A stretch of DNA of 64,000 nucleotides from positions 205,499-269,498 of the forward strand of contig NZ_JBIWDK010000007.1 in NCBI RefSeq assembly GCF_044761985.1, in the 5' to 3' direction. Below, in pieces: positions 1 through 8,412 of the stretch. Under the pieces are notes generated by a model. The model had not been told where the DNA came from. It ran no database searches and saw nothing but the letters and a program-made list of their open reading frames with translations. This DNA comes from Peribacillus sp044761985 (lineage in GTDB: Bacteria > Bacillota > Bacilli > Bacillales > DSM-1321). The position numbers and the translations under genes were made by a program. Within the stretch, counting starts at the first letter, position 1, and each line of letters begins with the position of its first letter.

Positions 1-1
1 T

Positions 2-325
2 ATAGAAGAAGGACGCCAGTGGTATGAGTCCTTCATAAAACGCAAACCTGACTTTATGCCTCATGAAGGTTTTATGGAGTGGGAACTCATTCCAGGGAGT
101 TGGCTACAAGTATCGGAAGGAACACCATCAGAAGGATGTGGTCCGTTACGTATAGGTGTGGTTAGTCTGGAAAAAGAACGGGAAAGAGTCATGCAAGAAC
201 TTGGAGTGGAATTTTTTGAGATTCATTCAAGAGCGGAGGTTCCAGTAAAGTGGGGAACGTTTAGTGATCCTTGGGGCAATAGGCTTGGCTTCTTTGAATA
301 TGTAAGTAAAACGGAAAAAGCATGA
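2..325 (+). CDS. VOC/glyoxalase-family protein, 3' part only
   Basis: The reading frame is open from the first full codon at the window edge, so the gene begins upstream and only the last ~107 residues are present. The C-terminal stretch contains GTFSDPWGNRLGFFEYV, the DPxGN-type ending of vicinal-oxygen-chelate (glyoxalase/bleomycin resistance/dioxygenase) domains, where a metal-binding acidic residue usually sits near the final strand. Members are small cytosolic metalloenzymes or drug-binding proteins; no substrate can be named here. An internal ATG at 56 has no ribosome site and is not a start. A strong terminator follows at about 440. Confidence 0.75.
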   Translation: MEEGRQWYESFIKRKPDFMPHEGFMEWELIPGSWLQVSEGTPSEGCGPLRIGVVSLEKERERVMQELGVEFFEIHSRAEVPVKWGTFSDPWGNRLGFFEYVSKTEKA

Positions 326-439
326 AGTGTGGATATACGTTTTGGGCTTACCATTCGTAATCACAAAAGGGTAAGCAAGGTGTTTTGAAAGCTAAACGGT
401 AAGAATGGGTTGTGTTTCGAAACCTGACTTTTCAAATAA

Positions 440-497
440 AAGAGGATGGGCATGCTTCTAGATTGTAGAAGAACATGACCCATCCTCTTGCTTTTTT
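440..497. terminator. Bidirectional rho-independent terminator
   Basis: AGAGGATGGGcATG pairs with CATGaCCCATCCTCT around a short loop and is followed by CTTTTTT on the plus strand; A-rich sequence on the other side serves the minus strand. It separates the VOC gene from the convergent membrane-protein gene at 511. Confidence 0.85.
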
Positions 498-510
498 ATT
501 CGATTCGACA

Positions 511-966
511 TTAATTCATATCTACATGAGGTGGCGTTTTTTCAATGTTAATTTTGGACAATTTCATTCCTTTATACGATGTGATGCAAGGAACCAAACA
601 TAAGACGGCCATTGGGACGCAATAAAGAATGTAGAAGTGTCCTCCTTGTTGTATAAAAGGTAAATAAGCAAGTGCTATGCAAAGCAATGCAGCGAATATG
701 ATTAAGAAGATTCCGAAAGACTTATGATAAAATGAATAGACAGCTTCTCTTTCTACGCGCTGTTTGTATAAGGTCTTTGCGACTTTATCAGTGCGGATAA
801 AGAAGTATAAGGACACTAAAAGAAATACAGCCGAGAACGGTAAGGCTAGGGCAAAGTAGGAAACATCAAGAATGCTGAGATAGAAGCTGGTTAAAAAAAA
901 CACTTCCGATATACCTAATGCAAAACCATAATTGAAAACGCTTACTTTTGAAGGTTGCTTAATCAT
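511..966 (-). CDS. Hypothetical four-helix membrane protein
   Basis: A 151-residue protein with about four hydrophobic segments arranged as two hairpins (roughly residues 13-32, 35-57, 83-103 and 108-128) and a charged loop with basic residues (about 58-80) between the pairs. The ATG at 966 is preceded by GAGGGAGGAATTTCC, a strong ribosome site. I do not recognise the family; the layout resembles small uncharacterised Bacillus inner-membrane proteins. It appears monocistronic, ending at the shared terminator near 440-497. No catalytic or metal-binding pattern is visible. Confidence 0.7.
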   Translation of the reverse strand: MIKQPSKVSVFNYGFALGISEVFFLTSFYLSILDVSYFALALPFSAVFLLVSLYFFIRTDKVAKTLYKQRVEREAVYSFYHKSFGIFLIIFAALLCIALAYLPFIQQGGHFYILYCVPMAVLCLVPCITSYKGMKLSKINIEKTPPHVDMN

Positions 967-1150
967 GGAAATTCCTCCCTCTTTATATATATATTAAACG
1001 ATATCCATCTTGTTCACAAGTTAGACACATTTATTTTTTGAAAAATAATCCATTTGGCAGGGGTTTTTGTGGGATACAAAGTTTCCTGGGGAATATAAGT
1101 GATGAACAAAAAAGTGGCGGGGTGTAAGTAATACATGAAACTCGCCATCC

Positions 1151-1942
1151 TTAGTTGGAACGGCGAGTGTGGGTGTTCTTATCCAAAGCCAGGGTGGCGA
1201 TAATGGGGTAATGGTCAGATCCTGGAGTATAAATCACTTTCGCTTGAGATGTTTTTATCTCCTTTGAAGTGAAAATATAATCAATCCTTTTGGGGATGCC
1301 CTCAGCATCATAAGTATAAGCATCGTTTTGTTCGGCGAATGCATCATGAAAATGAGAGGCAAGAGTTTTCAATTCCGTGCTTTGTGGTGTTGTATTCAAG
1401 TCACCCATGATGACCTTGTGACCTTTTTTTCTATTTGAAATTTGGATGATTTCGTTCATTTGAATGTGACGCTCGTTAGCAGTTAAAGCTAAGTGTGTAT
1501 TATAGATGTTGAGTTTATGGCCTTTTATATCGATGACAATTTCCAATAGTCCTCGTTGCTCCGATTCGCCAATTTTCGTAAGAAGGTAATTTTGCGCTTG
1601 AATGATTGGATATGTGCTTAATATGGCTGCCCCATATTGTCGGCGGTTTTTTCTTGATTTAAATGGAGGACGATCAATATTGGCCATATAGATATAATGC
1701 ATGTCGAGACGCTTAGCCAACCAATCGGCTTGATCTTCAAAGCCACTTCGTTCTGACCAATGATTATCCACTTCTTGGAGTCCGATGATATCGGCGCCCT
1801 CGGCTTCTACTATACTGGCAATCCGTTCCATATCCAAAACCCCATCCAAACCTACAGCATGGTGGATATTGTAGGACATGACCTTCACGTTTTTCACTTT
1901 CTGCTTGGTGAACAACCGTCCAAGTGGAAGACCTTCCCGCAA
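1151..1942 (-). CDS. Endonuclease/exonuclease/phosphatase (EEP) family hydrolase, cytosolic paralogue
   Basis: EEP-fold metal-dependent phosphoesterase. Family signatures are in order: SYNIHH (strand 1 Asn), GLQEVDNHW (catalytic Glu), IYNTHLAL, MGDLNTTP (Asp/Asn pair) and the final GSDHYPI (catalytic Asp-His). Such enzymes cut phosphodiesters in lipids, sugars or nucleic acid; the substrate cannot be told here. I place the start at a TTG (1942) because AAAGGAG lies 8 bases before it; an ATG at 1972 has no comparable site. Unlike its downstream neighbour (2144-2971) it has no signal peptide, so it should stay in the cytoplasm. The two proteins align over their whole catalytic domain and arose by tandem duplication. 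An ACTCGCC/GGCGAGT hairpin overlaps the stop codon. Confidence 0.85.
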   Translation of the reverse strand: MREGLPLGRLFTKQKVKNVKVMSYNIHHAVGLDGVLDMERIASIVEAEGADIIGLQEVDNHWSERSGFEDQADWLAKRLDMHYIYMANIDRPPFKSRKNRRQYGAAILSTYPIIQAQNYLLTKIGESEQRGLLEIVIDIKGHKLNIYNTHLALTANERHIQMNEIIQISNRKKGHKVIMGDLNTTPQSTELKTLASHFHDAFAEQNDAYTYDAEGIPKRIDYIFTSKEIKTSQAKVIYTPGSDHYPIIATLALDKNTHTRRSN

Positions 1943-2143
1943 AACGAACACTCCTTTCCGTTCATTAAACATTTATATTACCTATTAGTATACCTTTTGA
2001 AATCATAATATAAAGTGATTCGGGTTATTCAGCTCCTAGACAAGTTGGTGACAAGGGAAGTGGTGTATCATTTTTCCCAAGTGAAAAAGCACAAAAGTTG
2101 TAAGACCAACATCATTTATTATAATCTTCGTGCGGAAGGTGCT

Positions 2144-2971
2144 TTATCTTTTTAATGTAATCTTAGCCGTCAATGGGAGATGGTCAGAAGCTAGGGTGGA
2201 GATGACTTTTGGATTTGATATTTTTATGTTTTTTGATGAGAAAATATAATCAATTCTTTTCGGAGTACCATCCGCAGAGTAGTATGTATACGCATCATTT
2301 AGATGGGCAAACGCATCACGAAAAGAAGACGAAAGCATCGCTATTTCATTACTTTCTGGTGTTGCATTCAAGTCGCCCACTATGAGCTTGGGCCCTTTGG
2401 CTTCAAGGGAGATAGCGATGACCTCATCCACTTGTTTTTGTCTTTGTTCCGGAGCTAAGGCCAAGTGTGCATTATAAACAGTAAGGTGGTTGCCCTTCAC
2501 TTTGATTGTAGCTTCTAATAACCCACGTTGCTCTGTATTTCTAATCTTCTTAAAGAAATGGTTTTGTGCATGAAGGATTGGATACTTACTTAATATGGCC
2601 GTTCCATATTGTCGTCGGTGTTCCCCGTGATTCAAAGGATCACGTTCCAAGTTGGCCATGTATGCATAATGCATATTCAAACGTTTGGCCAACCATTTTG
2701 CTTGATCTTCGAAAAGGCTCCGCTCTGACCAATGATTGTCCACTTCCTGTAACCCAATGATTTCGGCATGTTCTCCTTCGATTGTCTTCGCGACCCGGCC
2801 TATATCCAGAACCCCATCGATTCCAACAGCATGATGGATGTTGAAGGTTAGAACTTGTATGTCCACTGTCTTTCTCTTACCATGCGGCCGTTCACCAGCC
2901 AAGGTATGACGTGCGGGATCCATGGTTACAAGAAAGAGCAATATCGTAATGAAGCCAATTATTTTTCTCAA
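2144..2971 (-). CDS. EEP-family hydrolase with signal peptide, exported paralogue
   Basis: A 275-residue EEP-fold phosphoesterase with the same motif series as the gene at 1151: TFNIHH, GLQEVDNHW, VYNAHLAL, VGDLNATP and ASDHLPL. The N-terminus (MRKIIGFITILLFLV, then a small-residue region before AGERPH) is a typical Sec signal peptide, so the enzyme probably acts outside the membrane. The start is a TTG at 2971 behind AAAGGAGTGATAG. It lies upstream of the cytosolic paralogue in the same orientation, separated by about 200 bases, so the two may be expressed separately. Secreted members include phospholipase C/sphingomyelinase-like and nuclease enzymes; which of these applies is unknown. Confidence 0.87.
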   Translation of the reverse strand: MRKIIGFITILLFLVTMDPARHTLAGERPHGKRKTVDIQVLTFNIHHAVGIDGVLDIGRVAKTIEGEHAEIIGLQEVDNHWSERSLFEDQAKWLAKRLNMHYAYMANLERDPLNHGEHRRQYGTAILSKYPILHAQNHFFKKIRNTEQRGLLEATIKVKGNHLTVYNAHLALAPEQRQKQVDEVIAISLEAKGPKLIVGDLNATPESNEIAMLSSSFRDAFAHLNDAYTYYSADGTPKRIDYIFSSKNIKISNPKVISTLASDHLPLTAKITLKR

Positions 2972-3115
2972 ACTATCACTCCTTTATGAAACGAATATTA
3001 ATGAAGATATCATTTGACTATTTCATGAACTTTATTAGTCATTCCTCTTTTCGATCCAAGTATAGAGTTAGTCCTTAATACAAATAGTATTAGGAAAGTT
3101 AGGGGGAGGGATTTC

Positions 3116-4537
3116 ATGACAAAAAAGATCGTGAAAGGAGCACTGTTTGTATGTCTATTATACGTCCTTTATGCAGTGGCTACGGCGGTTGTTCTGTTCT
3201 ATTTTCCTTTGGATAAAAAAGGGGAGGCACCCCCTAACGATATAAGTGGTTTTATGGGGCAGGGAGATTCTTCAGATCGAGTGTTGCTCCTGGAAAATGG
3301 GTATGAATCGGGACGTGCACGGATGCAAATGATTCAGGAAGCCACTGATACGATTGATATCGCCTATTATTCGATAGCAAAAGGTAAGTCGACTGAGCTG
3401 ATTCTCGGTGCCCTTATTGATGCGGCGGACCGGGGCGTTAGGGTTCGGGTCCTATTGGATGGGATTAGCCATGGTCTGCGATTTAAAATGAGTGATGTCC
3501 GTTTCGCCTTGGCATCACATGAAAATATTGAATTAAGGTATTATGAATCGTTCAAGATATTCAAGCCTTGGACATGGAACAACCGGCTTCACGACAAAAT
3601 CATGATGGTCGACGGGCGGCTGGGCATCATTGGAGGGCGAAATATCGCCGATAAGTATTTAGCGAAAAAACCACCTAAGAATTTTGTCCATGACCGTGAT
3701 GTCATCATCTTTCATGCCACGCGAACTGGAGAAAACGTGATCGTTCAGATGAACAAGTATATGAATGAATTATGGAACCACCCATACACGAGCGACCCCT
3801 TCTCGGACCTTTCAAAAAGGCAGAGTACTAAAGGAAAAGAGGAAAAAGATAAGCTAACCCATCAATACAAAACCGCCATTAAAGAAAATGAACATTTTGT
3901 TACGCCCTCGATGAACTGGATGGCCATCACCACCCCAACGAAACGGGTGAGCTTTTTGCACAATCCGATCGAGCGTTTCAAAAAACAACCTGTTGTCTGG
4001 CAAACGCTTATTGATGGAGCGACGGAAGCGGAGAAGTCCGTCCTGATTCAGAGTCCATATGTTGTCCCTACAAAAGAAATGAAGGGATATGTACCAGAAA
4101 ATATGAATTCGACTGCCAACTGGACCCTACTAACCAATTCCGTGAAATCCACTCCCAATGTTATGGCCTTCTCAGGATACTTGGATTTGAGAGACGACAT
4201 TATAAAGACTGGGGTAAGACTTTATGAATATGCCGATAAGCATTCCTTACATGCTAAATCGGTGGTCTTTGATCAACGGCTAAGTGCAGTTGGTTCCTTC
4301 AACCTTGATTCACGATCATCGGTTTTAAGCACGGACTCGATGGTGATCATAGATAGCGAGGAATTCGCGGTACAGTTGACAGAGGCTATTCATGACAAAA
4401 TCGATAAAAGCACGTTAGTGGCGGATAAGAAAAAGAAGATAGACACGCCTAAAGATGAGAAAAAGGACAAGTCTTATCGGGCCATTCTATTAAATGCACT
4501 CTCGAAGGTGTCCATATTATGGAGAGGATTGGCGTAA
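3116..4537 (+). CDS. Phospholipase D / cardiolipin synthase-like protein
   Basis: A membrane-anchored PLD-superfamily enzyme. One N-terminal transmembrane helix (about residues 8-30) is followed by two PLD half-domains, each with an HxKxxxxD motif: LHDKIMMVDG (His159, Lys161, Asp166) with trailing GGRNI, and LHAKSVVFDQ (near residue 385) with GSFNLDSRS. The paired His residues form the phosphohistidine intermediate, so the enzyme is probably active in phospholipid transphosphatidylation or hydrolysis. Its layout resembles the ClsC/YmdC branch rather than the two-helix ClsA. The C-terminal tail is Lys-rich (about residues 432-450). Ribosome site AGGGGGAGGG precedes the ATG. No partner gene is adjacent; it looks monocistronic. 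Confidence 0.87.
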   Translation: MTKKIVKGALFVCLLYVLYAVATAVVLFYFPLDKKGEAPPNDISGFMGQGDSSDRVLLLENGYESGRARMQMIQEATDTIDIAYYSIAKGKSTELILGALIDAADRGVRVRVLLDGISHGLRFKMSDVRFALASHENIELRYYESFKIFKPWTWNNRLHDKIMMVDGRLGIIGGRNIADKYLAKKPPKNFVHDRDVIIFHATRTGENVIVQMNKYMNELWNHPYTSDPFSDLSKRQSTKGKEEKDKLTHQYKTAIKENEHFVTPSMNWMAITTPTKRVSFLHNPIERFKKQPVVWQTLIDGATEAEKSVLIQSPYVVPTKEMKGYVPENMNSTANWTLLTNSVKSTPNVMAFSGYLDLRDDIIKTGVRLYEYADKHSLHAKSVVFDQRLSAVGSFNLDSRSSVLSTDSMVIIDSEEFAVQLTEAIHDKIDKSTLVADKKKKIDTPKDEKKDKSYRAILLNALSKVSILWRGLA

Positions 4538-4671
4538 CTGGTTTCGGAATAGAATATAACCATGAGCATTTTTTTACAAAAGGGAAATTACTCCAACTTA
4601 TTCTGCAAATATTGTGATATTCTATTGTGATATCATCTAGAAAGTTTGTGGATTGGTAGGAGGATTCTTGA

Positions 4672-5880
4672 ATGGAGATACAAAAAACCGTTGTTCAAAA
4701 ACAAAAAAAGTCATTATTCTTATTTTTTTTCACCATGGGAATCGTTCTCGTTGCCTTCAATTTACGCCCAGCCATCACTTCAGTGGGACCGTTAGTCGGG
4801 GTGATTCAGGCTGATCTTGGAATTGCCCATTGGAGTGCAGGACTTTTGATGAGCGTTCCATTAATTACGTTTGCCATCATGTCGCCTATCGTTCCCAAAA
4901 TCGCCAATCGCTTAACAAACGAGAAGACATTGTTGGTGGGGTTGTGCGTTTTGCTGATTGGGGTTTGCATTCGGTCGGTTTCGATGTCATTCTTTCTCTT
5001 TTTTGGTACCGTTTTCATTGGTATGGGAATCTCCATCGGAAATGTTCTTTTGCCTGTCGTGATAAAAGATAAATTCCCGCAGAAATTCGGTTTGATGACC
5101 AGTATCTATTCTACGTCCATGGGGTTGGTTGCTTCTCTGGCATCAGGACTTAGCGTACCATTAGCCAGTGGTTTGAACCTTGGTTGGCAAGGGGCTCTGA
5201 TTGTCTGGGGAATCCCGGCCGTCTTGGCCATATTGATCTGGGTGTACCTCATCAGATTAGATCAAGGAAAAGGTAATCCCATTAAAAGTGTGAGCTTAAG
5301 CGCTACGAAGATCTGGCGCTCACCACTTGCTTGGCAAATCGCGTTATTCATGGGATTTCAATCGTTTTTATTTTATGTCACGATTACATGGTTACCCGAA
5401 ATCTTGATTAGTCATGGGATAAGCAGGGGGACGGCTGGATGGTTGCTATCATTTACCCAAATCATCGGGTTGCCTTCAAGCTTCTTCATCCCTGTTCTCG
5501 CCGCACGACTTAACTCCCAGGTGTGGGTAGCTTTCGCGCTGGGGTTATGCTCGGTTGTCGGATATGCAGGGTTATGGTTTGGATCTTCTTTTCCTATCCT
5601 GATCATCAGTATCACGTTAATCGGTATCGCATTGGGAGGGAATTTCCCGTTGGCGCTAAGTTATATAGGCATTCGCGCAAGGAATGCGAAGCGAGCTGCC
5701 GAGTTATCGGGAATGGCCCAATCAACAGGCTATCTACTTGCAGCCGTAGGACCGATATTCATTGGATACTTGTTCGATGTGGCTCAAGATTGGACCATTC
5801 CGCTTTTTGCACTTATCCTTATCTCTGCATTAGTCATGATATTCGGGATGAGTTCGGGAAGGGCCCGTCATGTGGATTAA
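4672..5880 (+). CDS. MFS transporter, CynX/NimT family
   Basis: A 402-residue, 12-helix major facilitator. The first helix carries the FNLRPAITSVGPL signature typical of the CynX/NimT (cyanate / 2-nitroimidazole) branch. Known members export nitroimidazoles or move cyanate and small anions; the substrate here is not predictable. The ATG follows GGTAGGAGGATTC. The gene stands alone: the next element downstream is the palindromic repeat at 5889, which ends transcription from both sides. Motif-A-like loop sequence after helix 2 is weak, as is common in this branch. Confidence 0.85.
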   Translation: MEIQKTVVQKQKKSLFLFFFTMGIVLVAFNLRPAITSVGPLVGVIQADLGIAHWSAGLLMSVPLITFAIMSPIVPKIANRLTNEKTLLVGLCVLLIGVCIRSVSMSFFLFFGTVFIGMGISIGNVLLPVVIKDKFPQKFGLMTSIYSTSMGLVASLASGLSVPLASGLNLGWQGALIVWGIPAVLAILIWVYLIRLDQGKGNPIKSVSLSATKIWRSPLAWQIALFMGFQSFLFYVTITWLPEILISHGISRGTAGWLLSFTQIIGLPSSFFIPVLAARLNSQVWVAFALGLCSVVGYAGLWFGSSFPILIISITLIGIALGGNFPLALSYIGIRARNAKRAAELSGMAQSTGYLLAAVGPIFIGYLFDVAQDWTIPLFALILISALVMIFGMSSGRARHVD

Positions 5881-5888
5881 ACCAAAGT

Positions 5889-6029
5889 AAAAGGGGCTGT
5901 CCCAAAAGGGGTAATTATACCGAAATTGTATAAATGGTAAAAGGCAGAAACGTTGCTTTAACAACATTTCTGCCTCTTTATTTTTGTGAAATTCCCTGGA
6001 ATAAGGACTTATTAGACAGCCCCTTTTAT
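5889..6029 (+). repeat. 140-bp palindromic MITE-like element, copy 1
   Basis: The element starts AAAGGGGCTGTCCCAAAAG and ends GACAGCCCCTTTT, so its ends are inverted repeats. The centre is a second hairpin, GGCAGAAACGTTG / CAACATTTCTGCC. A copy about 88% identical by eye lies in the opposite orientation at 46790-46929. The first 19 bases equal the left end of the insertion sequence at 63693. It sits between the convergent MFS gene and the minus-strand gene at 6026 and can act as a terminator for both; the last bases reach that gene's stop codon. Confidence 0.85.
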
Positions 6030-6633
6030 TTATTTAGTAAATCTTTATTTTTGTTGTATACACTTTTGAATAAAAGATACAAAGGTATCAATATGGCAAT
6101 ATAAACTAGCAAGTACATAGTTGGTACGATGTTAATTTGTTGGTTGATGGTTAAATTAGCTGCATACATTCCAAAAGCTAAGGCAAACAAAATCAAGTAA
6201 GCTTTTGATGTGAATTGTAAGGTTTTGACCCTAGATTCCTTCATATTCTTAGAATAATAACGATGAAAAATGATTTGGGCTAATTCTATGTATCCTTTCA
6301 AAATAGGTGCGGTTAAAGCGCCAAGTGGCCCTATACATAAGACCATAATTAAATCGAACCCGAAATCTCTTTTGCTTTCGTACTTATTTTGGTTGAGGTA
6401 TTCTTCTTGTTCTGCAAGCTCGGTAAATGGATGTGGGTCTTCTTTGAAATTTGCGATTGTTTCTTTAATGGCTGTGGTTTCGTCTTTTCCATTTGCGATT
6501 TTATTTTCCACCTCGGAATACATATGATCTTTCATTTCAACCATTATTTTTTTCTTTTGTGTGAAGGAACTTCAATGAATTTTTTTTCGATATCATTTAA
6601 GAATAAATCGATAATAGTATAGTTATTCGTCAT
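6026..6633 (-). pseudogene. HAAS/DUF1700-like membrane protein, frame broken in a poly-A tract
   Basis: The original gene starts at an ATG at 6633 behind GAAGGAGACC and encodes MTNNYTIIDLFLNDIEKKF..., then meets a TAA directly after a run of seven A residues (6547-6553). The rest of the protein continues in the -1 frame as ...KKIMVEMKDHMYSEVENKI and runs to 6026. One extra A would join both parts into a ~200-residue protein: an N-terminal helical permease-prefix-like domain of the HAAS/DUF1700 kind and about four membrane helices. The 172-residue downstream frame has no ribosome site of its own. Either the gene is mutated, the base count is a sequencing error, or slippage on A AAA AAA makes the full protein. 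Confidence 0.7.
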
Positions 6634-6695
6634 CAGTAATGGTCTCCTTCTCTTTGAAGTAAAAAAAAATTATATATAATGACCAAGACCTAAGG

Positions 6696-7328
6696 TTAAT
6701 GCTGGGCCTTTTCCAACGCCAGTTTCATTCCAAAGCCGATTAGCACTGTGCCTGTGATGCCTTCAAAAACCTTTTGAGTCCGCGGTCTTTTCATGAAAGC
6801 ACTGATCTGGTTAAGCAAGTAGATATAGAAGATGAACCAGAGCGCAGTCAGTCCGGTGTAGGTGGCACCCATCAATAGAAAGGGCAGGAATGTATCCTGT
6901 CCAGGGTTCACGAACTGTGGAAGAAATGTTAGAAAGAACACCGCCACTTTCGGATTGAGCAAATTGGTCAGGAACCCCTGTTTAAAACAAGACTTGCTTC
7001 CGTATTTATCTTCATCCTTCCTTTCACCGGTTACTGCCACTTTCTTATTCCTCAATCCCCATAATGTCTTGATGCCTAGATAAATCAAGTACACGGCCCC
7101 GACATATTTAAAGATGGAAAATAATAAAGCTGATTTGACGATGATTGCTGAAAGTCCTAAGACAGCGGCGGATGTATGAATGAGCAAGGCACAACACGTA
7201 CCAAGCATCGTTTGGAGGCCACCCGTTTTTCCAATCGAAAAGGTGTTCTTAGTCGCAATCGCCGTATCAGGACCGGGCAATAGGATGAGAAGAATGCACA
7301 TCATGATAAATAAATAATAGTTTTCCAT
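6696..7328 (-). CDS. LysE/RhtB-family amino-acid exporter
   Basis: A 210-residue, six-helix membrane protein. The first helix contains LLPGPDTAIATKNTFSIGK, matching the GPD signature of the LysE/RhtB translocators, and KQGFLTNLLNPKVAVFFLTFLPQF is split over the third-fourth helix region as expected for the family (NPK-AVFF). Members export amino acids such as threonine, homoserine or leucine, or related metabolites; the cargo is not deducible. The gene is monocistronic on the minus strand and divergent from the MBL hydrolase at 7507. Confidence 0.88.
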   Translation of the reverse strand: MENYYLFIMMCILLILLPGPDTAIATKNTFSIGKTGGLQTMLGTCCALLIHTSAAVLGLSAIIVKSALLFSIFKYVGAVYLIYLGIKTLWGLRNKKVAVTGERKDEDKYGSKSCFKQGFLTNLLNPKVAVFFLTFLPQFVNPGQDTFLPFLLMGATYTGLTALWFIFYIYLLNQISAFMKRPRTQKVFEGITGTVLIGFGMKLALEKAQH

Positions 7329-7506
7329 GTGAGAAACCGCCCATCTTCATTTGATTATTCTGATAATTCATCATTTAATGTACCATAGATCATTCTGGAA
7401 GAGGATAGGTAAATGAAATATTACATCGTTCCCTGTATTTGTTTGCTATACTGTAAGCAAACTGATTGAAGAAGATAATCCGACGTTCCAAAGGAGAACT
7501 TAATCC

Positions 7507-8358
7507 ATGCAAACTTTAGAACATGTATCCAACCATATCGTTTACCTGACGCGAGTGGAGGTAAACGACCGGCCAATTTTGGTCGCTGTTTCAGGAGCGA
7601 AGAAAACGCTCATCATTGATGCGGGGAATTCTGTTTCACATGCGCAACTTTTTCAAGCTGAATTGGCGAAGATCGATTGGAGTGGGGACATGCTTGTTCT
7701 TACTCATTCTCATTGGGATCATGTATTCGGATTGGGACATGTGGACATTCCCGTGATTTGCCAGGAACGAACGTACCGAAATGTGAAAGAGATGCAGTCT
7801 CTTTCTTGGGACGATCACGCATTAGATCAACGGGTCGAGGAAGGAATCGAGATTCCATTTTGTGCCGATGCCATTAAATTGGAGTTCGGTTCGAAGCGGG
7901 ATATCTCGATGAAGCTTCCTGATATAGTTTTTGAAAAGTCACTAACGATTGATCTTGGCGATATCACATGCATCGTTGAACACGTAGGTGGAGACCACGC
8001 CGCTGATTCTTGCATCGTGTATGTCCCAGAGGAAAAGACCTTAATGCTGGGAGATTGCCTGTATGCCAATCTTTATGCGGATAAATGGAATTATACCGCT
8101 GAAGAAGCCTTGAGGCTCGTTGAGAAGATTGAATCCTATGATGCCGAAACGTATATCCTTTCCCATCATGATCAGCCTTGCACGAAACAGGAAATGGAGC
8201 AGGAGTTCAAGTTATTCAAAGATTGTGCCAGCCTTGTCGGCAAACATCAGGGGGATCAAGCAGCAATGGAGCGGGAACTGGCGACGAAGCTTAAGCGTGA
8301 TCTAACCGAAAGTGAAAGGGAAACAGTGACCTTCTTTGTAAATGGCTATAAAGGTTGA
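7507..8358 (+). CDS. MBL-fold metallo-hydrolase
   Basis: A 283-residue metallo-beta-lactamase-fold hydrolase. The zinc motif is HSHWDH (about residues 67-72), a form of HxHxDH, followed by EHVGGDHAADSC, MLGDCLYAN (bridging Asp) and ILSHHDQP (last zinc His). A C-terminal helical region (about 235-283) completes it. The family covers glyoxalase II, lactonases and phosphodiesterases; nothing narrows the substrate. The start is supported by AAAGGAGAACTTA. It ends at a strong terminator and faces the convergent MFS gene at 8412. Confidence 0.87.
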   Translation: MQTLEHVSNHIVYLTRVEVNDRPILVAVSGAKKTLIIDAGNSVSHAQLFQAELAKIDWSGDMLVLTHSHWDHVFGLGHVDIPVICQERTYRNVKEMQSLSWDDHALDQRVEEGIEIPFCADAIKLEFGSKRDISMKLPDIVFEKSLTIDLGDITCIVEHVGGDHAADSCIVYVPEEKTLMLGDCLYANLYADKWNYTAEEALRLVEKIESYDAETYILSHHDQPCTKQEMEQEFKLFKDCASLVGKHQGDQAAMERELATKLKRDLTESERETVTFFVNGYKG

Positions 8359-8362
8359 AAAA

Positions 8363-8412
8363 GACACAAAAAAGTCGAATTCCTGTAACAGGAGTCGACT
8401 TTTTTTGTGTCT
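8363..8412. terminator. Bidirectional terminator
   Basis: AAAAAGTCGAaTTCCTG pairs with CAGGAgTCGACTTTTTT, extended by GACACAAA/TTTGTGTC. It serves the convergent genes at 7507 and 8412. Confidence 0.9.

Noticed and set aside
1136..1168. ACTCGCC/GGCGAGT as a regulatory palindrome
   Set aside because: It overlaps a stop codon and most simply acts as a weak transcript end; evidence is too thin for a feature.
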